From: CAWCGU01 sp963795195
GTDB taxonomy: Bacteria > Actinomycetota > Thermoleophilia > Solirubrobacterales > 70-9
Assembly (NCBI GenBank): GCA_963795195.1
Contig: CAWCGU010000003.1
Span: forward strand, 372,001-436,000
DNA: 64,000 bases
Direction: 5' to 3'
Shown: positions 55,582 to 64,000 of the stretch, piece after piece
Layout: each line of letters starts with the position of its first letter
Position numbering within the stretch: the first letter of the stretch is position 1
The notes under the pieces: generated by a model
What the model was told of the DNA's origin: nothing
The model's database searches: none
What the model saw: only the letters and a program-made list of their open reading frames with translations
Made by a program: the position numbers and the translations under genes

Positions 55582-56016
55582 ATGACGATCCTCGAGCAGA
55601 TCCAGACTGACACCCGTGAGGCGATGAAGGCGCGCGAGAAGCAGCGCGTCGGCACGCTACGCGTTCTCGCCAGCGCCCTGCTGCAGGAACACAAGCTCGG
55701 CAAGGGAGACGAGCTCGCGGTGCTGCGCCGTGAGCACAAGCGCCGCCTGGAAGCCGCCGAGGCGTATCGAGGCGCAGGCAGCGAGGATCGAGCGGTCGAG
55801 GAGGAGTTTGAGGCGACGCTGATCGAGGCCTACCTACCGGAGCAGCTCGCCGACGACGTGCTCGAGAAGCTGGTTGCCGAAGCCGTCGAGGAATCGGGGG
55901 CGAGCGGTCCGGCTGATATGGGCAAGCTGATGGGCGTAGTGATGCCCAAGGTGGACGGACGAGCGGACGGCAAGCGTGTCAGCGCCACCGTGCGCGCGGC
56001 GCTAGGCCAGGGATAG
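55582..56016 (+). CDS. GatB/YqeY domain protein
   Basis: 144 residues. The all-helical YqeY fold begins ILEQIQTDTREAMKAREKQRVGTLRVL and contains YLPEQLADDVLEKLVAEAVEESGASGPADMGKLMGVVMPKVDGRADGKRVS, typical of the family. It resembles the tRNA-binding tail of GatB; its exact role is unknown. Five bp before phoH. Confidence 0.93.
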   Translation: MTILEQIQTDTREAMKAREKQRVGTLRVLASALLQEHKLGKGDELAVLRREHKRRLEAAEAYRGAGSEDRAVEEEFEATLIEAYLPEQLADDVLEKLVAEAVEESGASGPADMGKLMGVVMPKVDGRADGKRVSATVRAALGQG

Positions 56017-56020
56017 GCGC

Positions 56021-56989
56021 TTGGCTCGCCGCCAGCTGACCCTCGACAACCAGGTGGCCGCGGAGCTCGCCGGTTCGGCCGACGCCGTTCTGCGCGAACT
56101 CGAGGAGCGCGTTGACTGCGAGCTCTACCTGCGCGGCAACGTCCTCACCCTCGAGGGCGGCGCCGGCGAAGTCAGCTCGGCTGAGACGATCGTCGACGAA
56201 CTAGTCGGCTTGATCGAGCGCGGGCACGAGATCGCCCCGGACACAATCGATTCGGTGGCCGGCGCCCTGCACCAGGACGAGAGCCCCGCACGCGTGCTCG
56301 AGGACACGATCTGGCGCCACCGGGGAACCAAGGTCGCCCCGAAGACGGTCAACCAGAAGCGCTACGTCGACTCGATCCGAAACCACACGATCACCTTCGG
56401 CATCGGCCCCGCCGGCACCGGCAAGACCTTCCTGGCCGTCGCGATGGCAGTCGCCGCGCTCGAAGCCCGCGACGTCAGCCGCGTGATCCTGACCCGGCCG
56501 GCAGTCGAAGCGGGGGAGCGGCTCGGCTTTCTCCCCGGTGACATCCAGGCCAAGGTCGACCCATACCTGCGCCCGCTCTTCGACGCGCTCTACGACATGC
56601 TCGATCCCGACCGGGTCAACAACTACTTCGAGAAGGGGATCATCGAGGTGGCCCCGCTGGCATTCATGAGAGGGAGGACCATCAACGACGCCTTCGTGAT
56701 CCTCGACGAGGCTCAGAACACGAGCCCGGAGCAGATGAAGATGTTCCTGACCCGGCTCGGATTCGGCTCGCGGATGGCGGTCACCGGTGACGTCACCCAG
56801 ATCGACCTGCCCCGGGACCAGCGCTCCGGCCTGGTCGTGATCGGCGAGATCCTGGCCGACATCGATGACATCGCCTTCATCCGCTTCGGGAGTGAGGACG
56901 TCGTCCGGCACCGGCTCGTGCAACAGATCGTCGCTGCTTACGGCAGCTATTCCGAGCGCTCCGAACACAAGCGCGGCGAAAGCAGCTGA
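56021..56989 (+). CDS. phoH: PhoH-like ATPase
   Basis: 322 residues from TTG 56021. An N-terminal KH-like segment precedes the PhoH P-loop domain with FGIGPAGTGKTFLAVAMAV and FVILDEAQNTSPEQMKMFLTRLG. It is an RNA-linked ATPase encoded with ybeY and era in a conserved ribosome-maturation cluster. Confidence 0.95.
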   Translation: MARRQLTLDNQVAAELAGSADAVLRELEERVDCELYLRGNVLTLEGGAGEVSSAETIVDELVGLIERGHEIAPDTIDSVAGALHQDESPARVLEDTIWRHRGTKVAPKTVNQKRYVDSIRNHTITFGIGPAGTGKTFLAVAMAVAALEARDVSRVILTRPAVEAGERLGFLPGDIQAKVDPYLRPLFDALYDMLDPDRVNNYFEKGIIEVAPLAFMRGRTINDAFVILDEAQNTSPEQMKMFLTRLGFGSRMAVTGDVTQIDLPRDQRSGLVVIGEILADIDDIAFIRFGSEDVVRHRLVQQIVAAYGSYSERSEHKRGESS

Positions 56990-56994
56990 GCGCC

Positions 56995-57360
56995 TTGACC
57001 GATCTCGCTGACGTTCCGGCGAGCCTGCGCGCGGCGGCCGCGGCCGCGCTCGAGGCGGCTGGGATCGCCGACGGGCACCTGTCGGTCCAGCTCGTCGAGG
57101 AGGAGCGGATGCGCGCCCTCAACCGCGAGCACCGGGGAATCGACAGCCCCACGGACGTGCTGTCCTTCCCGATCGACGGGGCTGAGCAGATACCGGGACC
57201 ACGCGAGCTGGGGGATGTCGTCATCTGCCCGGAGCACTCGGCGGACCTGGTCGAGGTCACGGTTCACGGGATCCTTCACCTCTGCGGGCACGACCACGAG
57301 CGGGACGGCGGCGAGATGCTGGCGCTTCAGGACTCCGTGCTGGCGGGACTTCGCGGATGA
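56995..57360 (+). CDS. ybeY: YbeY endoribonuclease
   Basis: 121 residues from TTG 56995. The zinc motif HGILHLCGHDHERD (H-x3-H-x5-H) and the preceding TDVLSFPIDG are diagnostic. It acts in 16S 3'-end maturation and ribosome quality control. Its stop overlaps the era start (ATGA). Confidence 0.95.
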   Translation: MTDLADVPASLRAAAAAALEAAGIADGHLSVQLVEEERMRALNREHRGIDSPTDVLSFPIDGAEQIPGPRELGDVVICPEHSADLVEVTVHGILHLCGHDHERDGGEMLALQDSVLAGLRG

Positions 57361-58256
57361 GCTCGAGCCGTTCGGGTTTCGTCGGCCTCGGCGGCCGGCC
57401 CAACGTCGGCAAGTCGACGCTCGCCAACGCGATCGTCGGTGCCAAGATCGCGATCGTTTCAGATCGGCCTCAGACGACCCGCCGGGCGATCCGCGGCATA
57501 GCCACAGACGTCGACGCCGGCTGGCAGATGGTGCTCGTCGATCTGCCCGGCGTGCAGCGGCCCCGCGACGTCCTCACCCGCCGCATGCAGCGCCGCGTCC
57601 AGCGCGAACTCGAAGACGCCGATGCCGTGCTGCTCGTCGTCAACGCTGAGCAGGGCGTCGGGCCGGGCGACCGCTTCATCGCTCGGCAGATGCTCTCAGC
57701 CGAGAGCGGCACGCCTGTGATCTGCGCCGTCAACAAGATCGACCGCGTGTCGCCGCCGGAGCTCGTCAAAGTGCTCTCTGACGCGGCCGAACTCGAGATC
57801 GTCGATGAGATCTTCCCCGTGTCCGCCAAGGCGGGAACCGGTTTGGGGGAGCTGATCGAGCGCCTAGCGGAGCTGCTGCCAGAGGGCCCGCTGCTCTACC
57901 CGCCCGGGAGCCGCAGCGACGAGGCCAGCGATATTCACGTCGCCGAGCTGATCCGCGAGCAGGTGCTGCGGCGAACCCGCGAGGAGATTCCCCACGCCGT
58001 TGAGGTCTCGGTGCAGGAGCTGGCCGAGCCGGAGGACGGGTTGACGCGGGTGCGCGCCCAGCTCTGGGTCGAGTCCGAGTCCCAGCGCGGAATCCTGATC
58101 GGCAAGGGCGGCAGGATGATCCGCGACATCGGCACAGCCGCCCGCAAGGAGCTCGAGCGCGAGCTCGGCACGCGCGTCTACCTGGACCTGCAGGTGCGGG
58201 TGCGAGAACGCTGGCGGCGCGACGAGGCCCTTCTGGACCGTCTCGGGATCGACTAG
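57357..58256 (+). CDS. era: Era GTPase
   Basis: 299 residues. The G domain has GRPNVGKSTLANAIVG, DLPGVQRP and NKIDRV, and the C-terminal KH domain has GILIGKGGRMIRDIGTAARKELE. Era binds the 3' end of 16S rRNA in 30S assembly. The stop TAG is the first half of a -10 for the next gene. Confidence 0.96.
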   Translation: MSSSRSGFVGLGGRPNVGKSTLANAIVGAKIAIVSDRPQTTRRAIRGIATDVDAGWQMVLVDLPGVQRPRDVLTRRMQRRVQRELEDADAVLLVVNAEQGVGPGDRFIARQMLSAESGTPVICAVNKIDRVSPPELVKVLSDAAELEIVDEIFPVSAKAGTGLGELIERLAELLPEGPLLYPPGSRSDEASDIHVAELIREQVLRRTREEIPHAVEVSVQELAEPEDGLTRVRAQLWVESESQRGILIGKGGRMIRDIGTAARKELERELGTRVYLDLQVRVRERWRRDEALLDRLGID

Positions 58257-58259
58257 CTT
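58254..58259 (+). promoter_or_regulatory. Leaderless-type -10 that includes the era stop codon
   Basis: TAGCTT, whose TAG is the era stop, then 6 nt, then ATG 58266. Confidence 0.45.
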
Positions 58260-58265
58260 CGGACG

Positions 58266-58709
58266 ATGGAGAGCGAGCGCGTCAAGCGGGTGCTGCGGAG
58301 CTACGAGCGCGTGGGTCGTGGCGAAGTGGGGGCCATCCTGGAAGAAACGTCGGAGAACGTCGAATGGCGCAATCCCTCGTATGCCGTCGAGCCTGGGGTG
58401 CGCCGCGGGCGCGAGGAATTCGGCGAGGCCCTGCAGGGGCTGGTCTCAGCCTTCGAAGACACGGAGATGGTGCCCGAGGAGATCGTCGAGCACGGCGATC
58501 GGGTGGTGATCCGGCTGCGGGTTCGCGCCAAGGGTGTGACCAGCGGCGCGCCGATCGACGCGGCCTTCGGACACTTGATGACTTTCGAGGGCGACGAGCT
58601 CGCGGCGCTCGAGTGGTACACCTCGCCGCAGGAGGCGCTTGCCGTGGCCGGGCTCGATGCCTGGCCGAGTGGCTGGACTCCCCCTAGGGCGTTCGGTCCG
58701 CGCACCTAG
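58266..58709 (+). CDS. SnoaL/NTF2-like protein
   Basis: 147 residues. The pattern VLRSYERVGRGEVGAILEETSENVEWRNPSY, then VIRLRVRAKG and MTFEGDELAALEWYTSPQEAL is that of the NTF2-like (SnoaL) fold, a cone-shaped pocket used in small enzymes and ligand-binding proteins. The ligand is unknown. Its stop TAG forms part of the hisIE -10. Confidence 0.75.
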   Translation: MESERVKRVLRSYERVGRGEVGAILEETSENVEWRNPSYAVEPGVRRGREEFGEALQGLVSAFEDTEMVPEEIVEHGDRVVIRLRVRAKGVTSGAPIDAAFGHLMTFEGDELAALEWYTSPQEALAVAGLDAWPSGWTPPRAFGPRT

Positions 58710-58712
58710 ACT
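58707..58712 (+). promoter_or_regulatory. Leaderless-type -10 for hisIE that includes a stop codon
   Basis: TAGACT, whose TAG ends the SnoaL-like gene, then 6 nt, then ATG 58719. Confidence 0.45.
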
Positions 58713-58718
58713 CAGGGC

Positions 58719-59333
58719 ATGTCAGAGGAAGCAACGATCCGCTTCGACGGCGAGGGCCTGGTGCCGTGCGTCGCCCAGGATTGGAACACGGGCGAGGTGC
58801 TGACGCTTGCCTACGCCAACGCCGAATCGCTGGCACGCACGCGCGAAACCGGAGAACTGCATTTCTATAGCCGCTCGCGGCAGGAGCTCTGGCACAAGGG
58901 CGCGACGTCGGGCAACACGATGCGCGTGCGTGAGCTGCGCTACGACTGCGATGCCGACGCGATAGTGGCGCTCGTTGAATCCGCCGGGCCGGCCTGCCAC
59001 ACGGGCGAGCGCAGCTGCTTTTACCGTGGGTTCGACGGCGCCCCCGCCGTTGCGGCTCACGAAGCGCTGCCGGTGCTCGAGCGCACCCTGACCGAGCGCC
59101 AGCGCGAGCGCCCTGAAGGGAGTTATACGGTCGAGCTGCTCGACGATCCGGTTCGCGTCGGCGAGAAGGTGATGGAGGAGGCTGAGGAGGTCAGCCGGGC
59201 GGTGCGGGAGGAGAGCGATGAGCGCGTCGCCTCCGAAGCCGCGGACGTGCTCTACCACCTGCTCGTGCTGCTGCGCTCCCGCGACGTCGCCCTCGAAACC
59301 GTGATGGAGGAACTCAATGCCCGGCGCAGGTGA
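58719..59333 (+). CDS. hisIE: Bifunctional phosphoribosyl-AMP cyclohydrolase / phosphoribosyl-ATP pyrophosphatase
   Basis: 204 residues. The HisI part has ELHFYSRSRQELWHKGATSGN, DCDADA (metal site) and CHTGERSCFYR. The HisE part (about 108-204) has KVMEEAEEVSRAV and EAADVLYHLLVLL. It catalyses histidine steps 2 and 3. The 3' end overlaps trpE by 17 nt, so histidine and tryptophan synthesis are linked here. Confidence 0.95.
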   Translation: MSEEATIRFDGEGLVPCVAQDWNTGEVLTLAYANAESLARTRETGELHFYSRSRQELWHKGATSGNTMRVRELRYDCDADAIVALVESAGPACHTGERSCFYRGFDGAPAVAAHEALPVLERTLTERQRERPEGSYTVELLDDPVRVGEKVMEEAEEVSRAVREESDERVASEAADVLYHLLVLLRSRDVALETVMEELNARRR

Positions 59334-60761
59334 GGGTCCGGCGCGCGTAACGCCGGTGATCGAGCGCTTCGTCGACGATTGCGAGACCCCGGTTTCGGCC
59401 TTTCTCAAGCTGCGCGACGGCGGTCCCTGCTTCCTGCTCGAGTCGGCCGAGCAGGGTCGTGTCGGCCGCTACTCGTTCCTCGGCTTCAGGCCGCGGATCG
59501 AGGTGCGCTGGTCCGACGGCACGCTTGTGACCACGGCCGGCGGTGAGCGGGCCGAGAGCGACGAGCCCGATCCGTACGCGGCGGCCGCCCGCCTCGTCGA
59601 GAGCTTCCGGCTGGCGGATGACGAGGCGCTGCCGCCGTTCCCCGGGGGGGCGGTTGGCCTCTGGGGTTACGACCTGGTCCGGACGGTGGAGGATCTCGGC
59701 GAACCCAATCCAGACACCCTCGGTCTACCCGACATGGCGCTGATGGTCTGCGAGGTACTGCTCGCCTTCGACCACCTCAGCCACGAGTTGACGATTCTCG
59801 CCTACGACTGGGGAGAGGAGGACGGGCGCGCGCGGGCGAAGGCGACGATCGCCGAAGTCCGCCAGGAACTACGGAAGCCGGTGCCGGTTGTCGGACCGCC
59901 GTCCCATGCCGGCAATGGGTCCGTTGAGTTCACCTCCAACCTGACGCGCGAGCAGTTCGAAGCCAACGTCAGCCGCATCATCGAATACGTGCACGCTGGC
60001 GACGCCTTCCAGGTGGTTCCCTCGCAGCGCTTCTCGGCGCCCGCTCCGGCCGAGGCGTTCTCGATCTACAGGGCTCTGCGAACTGTCAACCCCTCGCCAT
60101 ACATGTACTTCCTCGAGTTCGGCGACTTCCAGATCGCCGGCGCCTCTCCGGAGCCGCTCGTAAAGGTGACCGGCAGGCGGGTTGAGACGCGACCGATCGC
60201 CGGCACGTATCCGCGTGGCGCCGATGAGGAGGAGGACAGGCGCAACGCGGAGGCACTGCTCTCAGATCCCAAGGAGCGAGCAGAGCACATCATGCTCGTC
60301 GACCTCGGTCGCAACGACCTCGGCCGGGTCAGCGAGTACGGCACCGTCAAGGTCGACGTCCTGATGGCGGTGGAGACCTACTCGCACGTGTTTCACATCG
60401 TCAGCCAGGTGTCCGGGACGCTTCGCGACGGGGTCTCGGCGATGGACGCGCTGCGCAGCGTGCTGCCGGCGGGCACGCTATCCGGCGCCCCGAAGGTCAG
60501 GGCGATGGAGATCATTGACGAGCTCGAACCGCACAAGCGCGGCTCCTACGGTGGCGCGATCGGCTACCTCAGCTTCAACGGAGACCTGGACACGGCGATC
60601 CACATCCGCACCGTCGTCATCAAGGACGGGCACGTCCACGTCCAGGCTGGCGGCGGGACCGTGGCCGACGCCAAGCCCGATTACGAGTACCGCGAGTCCC
60701 TGCAGAAGGCGAAGGCGATCTTCAGCGCCGTCGAGCTGGCCGCCGCGCAGCCGGAGTGGCC

Positions 60762-60765
<4 letters not shown>
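59317..60765 (+). CDS. trpE: Anthranilate synthase component I
   Basis: 482 residues from ATG 59317, preceded by GGAGGAA. It converts chorismate to anthranilate using ammonia from TrpG. Signatures include FASPEPLV-like GASPEPLVKV, RPIAGTYPRG, HIMLVDLGRNDLGRV, ETYSHVFHIVSQVSG, LPAGTLSGAPKVRAMEII and GGAIGYLSFNGDLDTAIHIRT. Complete and of normal length. Confidence 0.96.
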
Positions 60766-61349
<584 letters not shown>

Positions 61350-61362
61350 CCGGCAAGCCCGA

Positions 61363-62402
61363 ATGCCCAACGACATCATCAGCCGCGCCATCGACGCGCT
61401 CTGCGACGGAGAGCACCTGACCGCCGATCACGCCGGTGCGGTGCTCGACGAGATCATGGAGGGCCGTGCCGAAGGCGTGCAGACCGGCGCTTTCCTGATT
61501 GCCCTGCGCGCCAAGGGTGAGACGGTGCCCGAACTCGTCGGTCTGGCCCGGACGATGCGGCGCCTCGCCAGTGTCGGTATCCAGTCAGCGCGACGATCTC
61601 CTCGACACCGCCGGCACGGGCGGGGGTCCGTCGACCTTCAATATTTCGACGACCGCAGCACTCGTGGCGGCCGGAGCGGGTTGCGCGGTCGCCAAGCACG
61701 GCAACAGATCCAACACCAGCCGCTCGGGCTCGGCGGACCTGCTCGAGGCGCTTGGAGTCAATATCGAGCTGGAGCCCCGAAGCGGTCGGACGCTGCATCG
61801 ACGAGGTTGGCTTCGGCTTCATGTTCGCCCCGCGCCATCACGCGGCCATGAAGCACGTCATCGGGGTGCGCAAGGAGCTGGCGGTGCGAACGATCTTCAA
61901 CTTCCTGGGCCCGCTGACCAATCCAGCCGGCGCCTCGCGCCAGCTGATCGGGATTGCCGACCGCCGCTACCAGGAGACCGTGGCGGAGGCGCTCGGCGGG
62001 CTCGGTTGCGAGCGTGCGCTCGTCGTCAGCGCCGAGGACGGCCTCGACGAGGTCAGTCTCGCCGCGCGCACTCGGGTCATCGAGGTGCGCGGCTCCAGCA
62101 CCGAGGAATGGTTCGTCGAGCCTGGCGAGCTCGGTCTCGGCGAGGCCGGGCTCGAGCAGATCGCGGGAGGCAGTCCCGAGGAGAACGCAGCCGTGACGAA
62201 GGCCGTCCTGGCGGGGGAGCCCGGTCCAGCCCAGGATGTCGTGCTGCTGAATGCGGGAGCCGCGATCATGGCCGCCGGTGCTGCGGACGACCTGGCCGCT
62301 GGCATCGAGCGCGCGGCCGCTGCCATCGATTCAGGGTCGGCGCGCGAGATCCTGGATAGGCTGGTGACCTTGACCGCTGAGCTCGCAGCCCAACAAGGGT
62401 GA
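61363..62402 (+). CDS. trpD: Anthranilate phosphoribosyltransferase, frame interrupted twice
   Basis: The three pieces add up to a full TrpD. The first ends in GLARTMRRLA. The second has DLLDTAGTGGGPSTFNISTTAALVAAGAGCAVAKHGNRSNTSRSGSADLLEALGVNIEL. The third has GFGFMFAPRHHAAMKHVIGVRKELAVRTIFNFLGPLTNP. Frame changes lie near 61567-61572 (two bases lost or one gained) and at the CCCC run 61775-61778 (one C too many for ELEPEAVGRCIDEVG). The homopolymer context argues for sequence errors. It transfers phosphoribose to anthranilate. Its 3' end overlaps trpC. Confidence 0.9.
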
Positions 62403-63202
62403 GCACTCTCGACCGACTGGTGGACGCGGCTCGCGACGGCGTCGAGCGCAGGCGTGCCGAGATTCCGCTGAGCGAGCTCGAGGGCCAGCTGGCCGGCCGC
62501 GGTGAGGACCGTCCGTTCAGCGAGGCGCTGGTTCGCCCCGGGCTGTCGCTGATCGCCGAGTTCAAGCGGAGTTCGCCCTCATCGGGTGAGATCCGGCCGG
62601 GTGCGGGGGTGCCCGAGATCGTCGGCGCCTACGAGCGGGGTGGCGCGGCCGCGCTATCCGTACTGACAGACGAGAGGCATTTCGGTGGCTCGCTCGACGA
62701 CCTGCGGGCCGCCCGCGAGGCCTGTGGCCTGCCGATACTGCGCAAGGACTTCACCGTCGATGCCTACCAGCTCTTCGAGGCGGCGGTGTGGGGCGCGGAT
62801 GCCGTCCTGCTGATAGTCGCCGCCCTCGACGAGGACCGTCTGGCCGAGCTCCACGAAACCGCGCTTGCCCTGGATCTCGACTGCCTGGTCGAGGTTCACG
62901 ACTCAGACGAGCTGGACCGCGCGCTGGCCCTCGACTGCGACGTGATCGGGATCAACAACCGCAATCTCAAGGACCTCTCCGTTGACATCACCCGCACGGC
63001 CGAGCTGATGACCGACGTGCCCACCGGCAAGACCGTCGTCGCCGAATCGGGCTTTTCGACCCGGGAGCAGCTCGAGGAGCTTGAGCGGATTGGAGCCGAC
63101 GCTGTTCTGGTCGGCGAAGCCCTGATGCAGGCCGCCGACCCCGAGGCTGCCGTCCGCGATCTGACCCCCGGCGAAGACGCGACCCGGGAGCACGAACTCT
63201 AG
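62399..63202 (+). CDS. trpC: Indole-3-glycerol phosphate synthase
   Basis: 267 residues from GTG 62399. TIM-barrel signatures include LIAEFKRSSPSSGEI, ILRKDFTVDAYQLFEA, GINNRNLKDLSVD and VAESGFSTREQL. It closes the indole ring in tryptophan synthesis. trpF, trpB and trpA do not follow; about 480 bp of non-coding DNA does. Confidence 0.96.
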   Translation: MSTLDRLVDAARDGVERRRAEIPLSELEGQLAGRGEDRPFSEALVRPGLSLIAEFKRSSPSSGEIRPGAGVPEIVGAYERGGAAALSVLTDERHFGGSLDDLRAAREACGLPILRKDFTVDAYQLFEAAVWGADAVLLIVAALDEDRLAELHETALALDLDCLVEVHDSDELDRALALDCDVIGINNRNLKDLSVDITRTAELMTDVPTGKTVVAESGFSTREQLEELERIGADAVLVGEALMQAADPEAAVRDLTPGEDATREHEL

Positions 63203-63684
63203 GGCTGACGGCTGGCGTTCGGCAGGCCTTCGTGCTGGGCGCCCGGTCCGGGGTGAGCTGCGGTGGGTTTCACCGGCGGGCACCAAAGGACGGATGGGCC
63301 CTAGCAGGGGGTTGGGCTGTCGCCGTGGCGGCAATCGATACCCGCTTGCGTGTGAACGCCGGATCCTGCCCGCAGTCGCGTACGAACGCGATATCAGGCC
63401 GAAATCGGGGGGTCCCCCACGTTCCGTCGAATAGTTCGACGCATCATGTGGGACCCCACCTTTCGAGCCTGGCCGGCGCCTGACCCCCTCCACCCTCGAT
63501 GCTGCCGTTCAAGACGCCACGCAGCCAGCGAGCGCACCGAGGCGCCAGCCACGAAGCCCGCCCGCGTTCCCAACTATTTAGAGCCCTTTGACCTTTGCTT
63601 GGGGGCGTCTTTAGCGACGCCCCCGAAGCTTCCCCAATGGCTGGCACTGGCGGCACGACGGGAGCGGACGTCAACGGAGGGCGC
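63203..63684. other. Non-coding interval with two strong inverted repeats
   Basis: No convincing gene is seen in these 482 bp. First structure: GGGGTCCC (63409-63416) pairs with GGGACCCC (63450-63457), enclosing the perfect hairpin CGTCGAA-TAG-TTCGACG (63425-63441). Second structure: GGGGGCGTC (63601-63609) pairs perfectly with GACGCCCCC (63616-63624) around TTTAGC. Neither is followed by a clear T run. A TTGACC at 63589-63594 could be a -35. Confidence 0.55.
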
Positions 63685-64000
63685 GTGAAGTCGCGTCTGC
63701 GGGCGATCCGTGTGCCGCTGTTGTCCGGCCTCGCCGGTGGCGTGGTCGTCGCAGCTTTCGGGGCAGTTGCGATCTCCGCGGGCTGGGTCGCGGCCGCTGA
63801 GCCGACCGGCGCGGATTCGCCGCTGGCATCCGCATCGACGCAGCCCGTCAGCGACGACGGCGGCCGGCCCACAGGCACTCCGGCCGAGATCTACGCGAGC
63901 ACCGGCGAGGGCGTCGTTCACGTCGAGGCGGGCGGGAGCGCTCCGTCAAGTCCTCTCGAGCCGGGCGCCGGCGGCATCGCGACGGGCTCGGGATTCGTGA
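63685..64000 (+). CDS. Secreted trypsin-like (HtrA/DegP type) serine protease, 5' part
   Basis: It starts at GTG 63685 with GGAGGG a few bases upstream and runs off the window; 105 residues are visible. A basic N-terminus and one membrane or signal helix (about 11-37, VPLLSGLAGGVVVAAFGAV) precede a Ser/Ala/Pro linker. The beginning of the protease domain reads IYASTGEGVVHVEA, then GIATGSGFV. The GSGFV strand is where S1C proteases show GSGFVID. The catalytic triad lies beyond the edge. Confidence 0.75.
   Translation, partial: MKSRLRAIRVPLLSGLAGGVVVAAFGAVAISAGWVAAAEPTGADSPLASASTQPVSDDGGRPTGTPAEIYASTGEGVVHVEAGGSAPSSPLEPGAGGIATGSGFV

Overview
The window is 64 kb of high-GC DNA from a bacterial chromosome. 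Gene content and style (mreBCD-mrdA-rodA followed by an RNase E/G, a DUF5995-like secreted protein, hrcA-dnaJ-prmA-murI-yqeY-phoH-ybeY-era, hisIE beside trpEGDC, actinobacterial zf-HC2 and zinc-ribbon proteins) suggest an actinomycete, most likely of the class Thermoleophilia (Solirubrobacterales-like). That placement is inferred from recognition, not from a search. I support about 63 genes, nearly all on the plus strand.

Layout. 1-6.4 kb is the accessory part: the 3' end of an RTX-type calcium-binding repeat protein, then a minus-strand pair consisting of a membrane TrkA-N/RyR-domain protein and a TIR-transmembrane-WD40 protein. This pair looks like a signalling or immune-type operon and is the most interesting content here. 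6.5-13.6 kb carries clpX, valS, folC, a small membrane ORF, a zinc-ribbon membrane protein, ndk and maf, followed by a minus-strand secreted sulfatase. 15.3-23.6 kb is the rod-shape operon (mreB, mreC, mreD, mrdA, rodA) plus rng, rplU and rpmA. 23.6-32 kb holds an ECF sigma/anti-sigma pair, an MFS exporter, obgE, proB, proA, nadD, rsfS and two uncharacterised proteins. 32-40 kb has a DUF5995-like protein, tRNA-Ala(GGC), an acyl-CoA dehydrogenase-like protein, four minus-strand genes and leuS. 40.4-50 kb has a cupin, comEA, comEC, holA, rpsT (minus), murJ, an M23 peptidase with a structured leader, and lepA. 50-58 kb has an FAD monooxygenase and hrcA through era. 58-63 kb has a SnoaL-like protein, hisIE, trpE, trpG, trpD and trpC. 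A secreted trypsin-like protease begins at the right edge.

Two expression themes recur. Many genes have a TANNNT -10 hexamer only 6-8 nt upstream of the start codon, the geometry of leaderless mRNAs, and in three places the TAG stop of the preceding gene forms the first half of that hexamer. Several well-conserved genes (proB, nadD, rng, folC, the TIR gene) have no in-frame ATG, GTG or TTG that would retain their conserved N-terminus; near-cognate codons (ATC, CTG, GTC) sit where the start should be.

Three genes (leuS, trpD and the zf-HC2 anti-sigma gene) are interrupted by small indels, some in short homopolymers. Because leuS is essential and the fragments are otherwise intact, these are more likely sequence errors than real decay.
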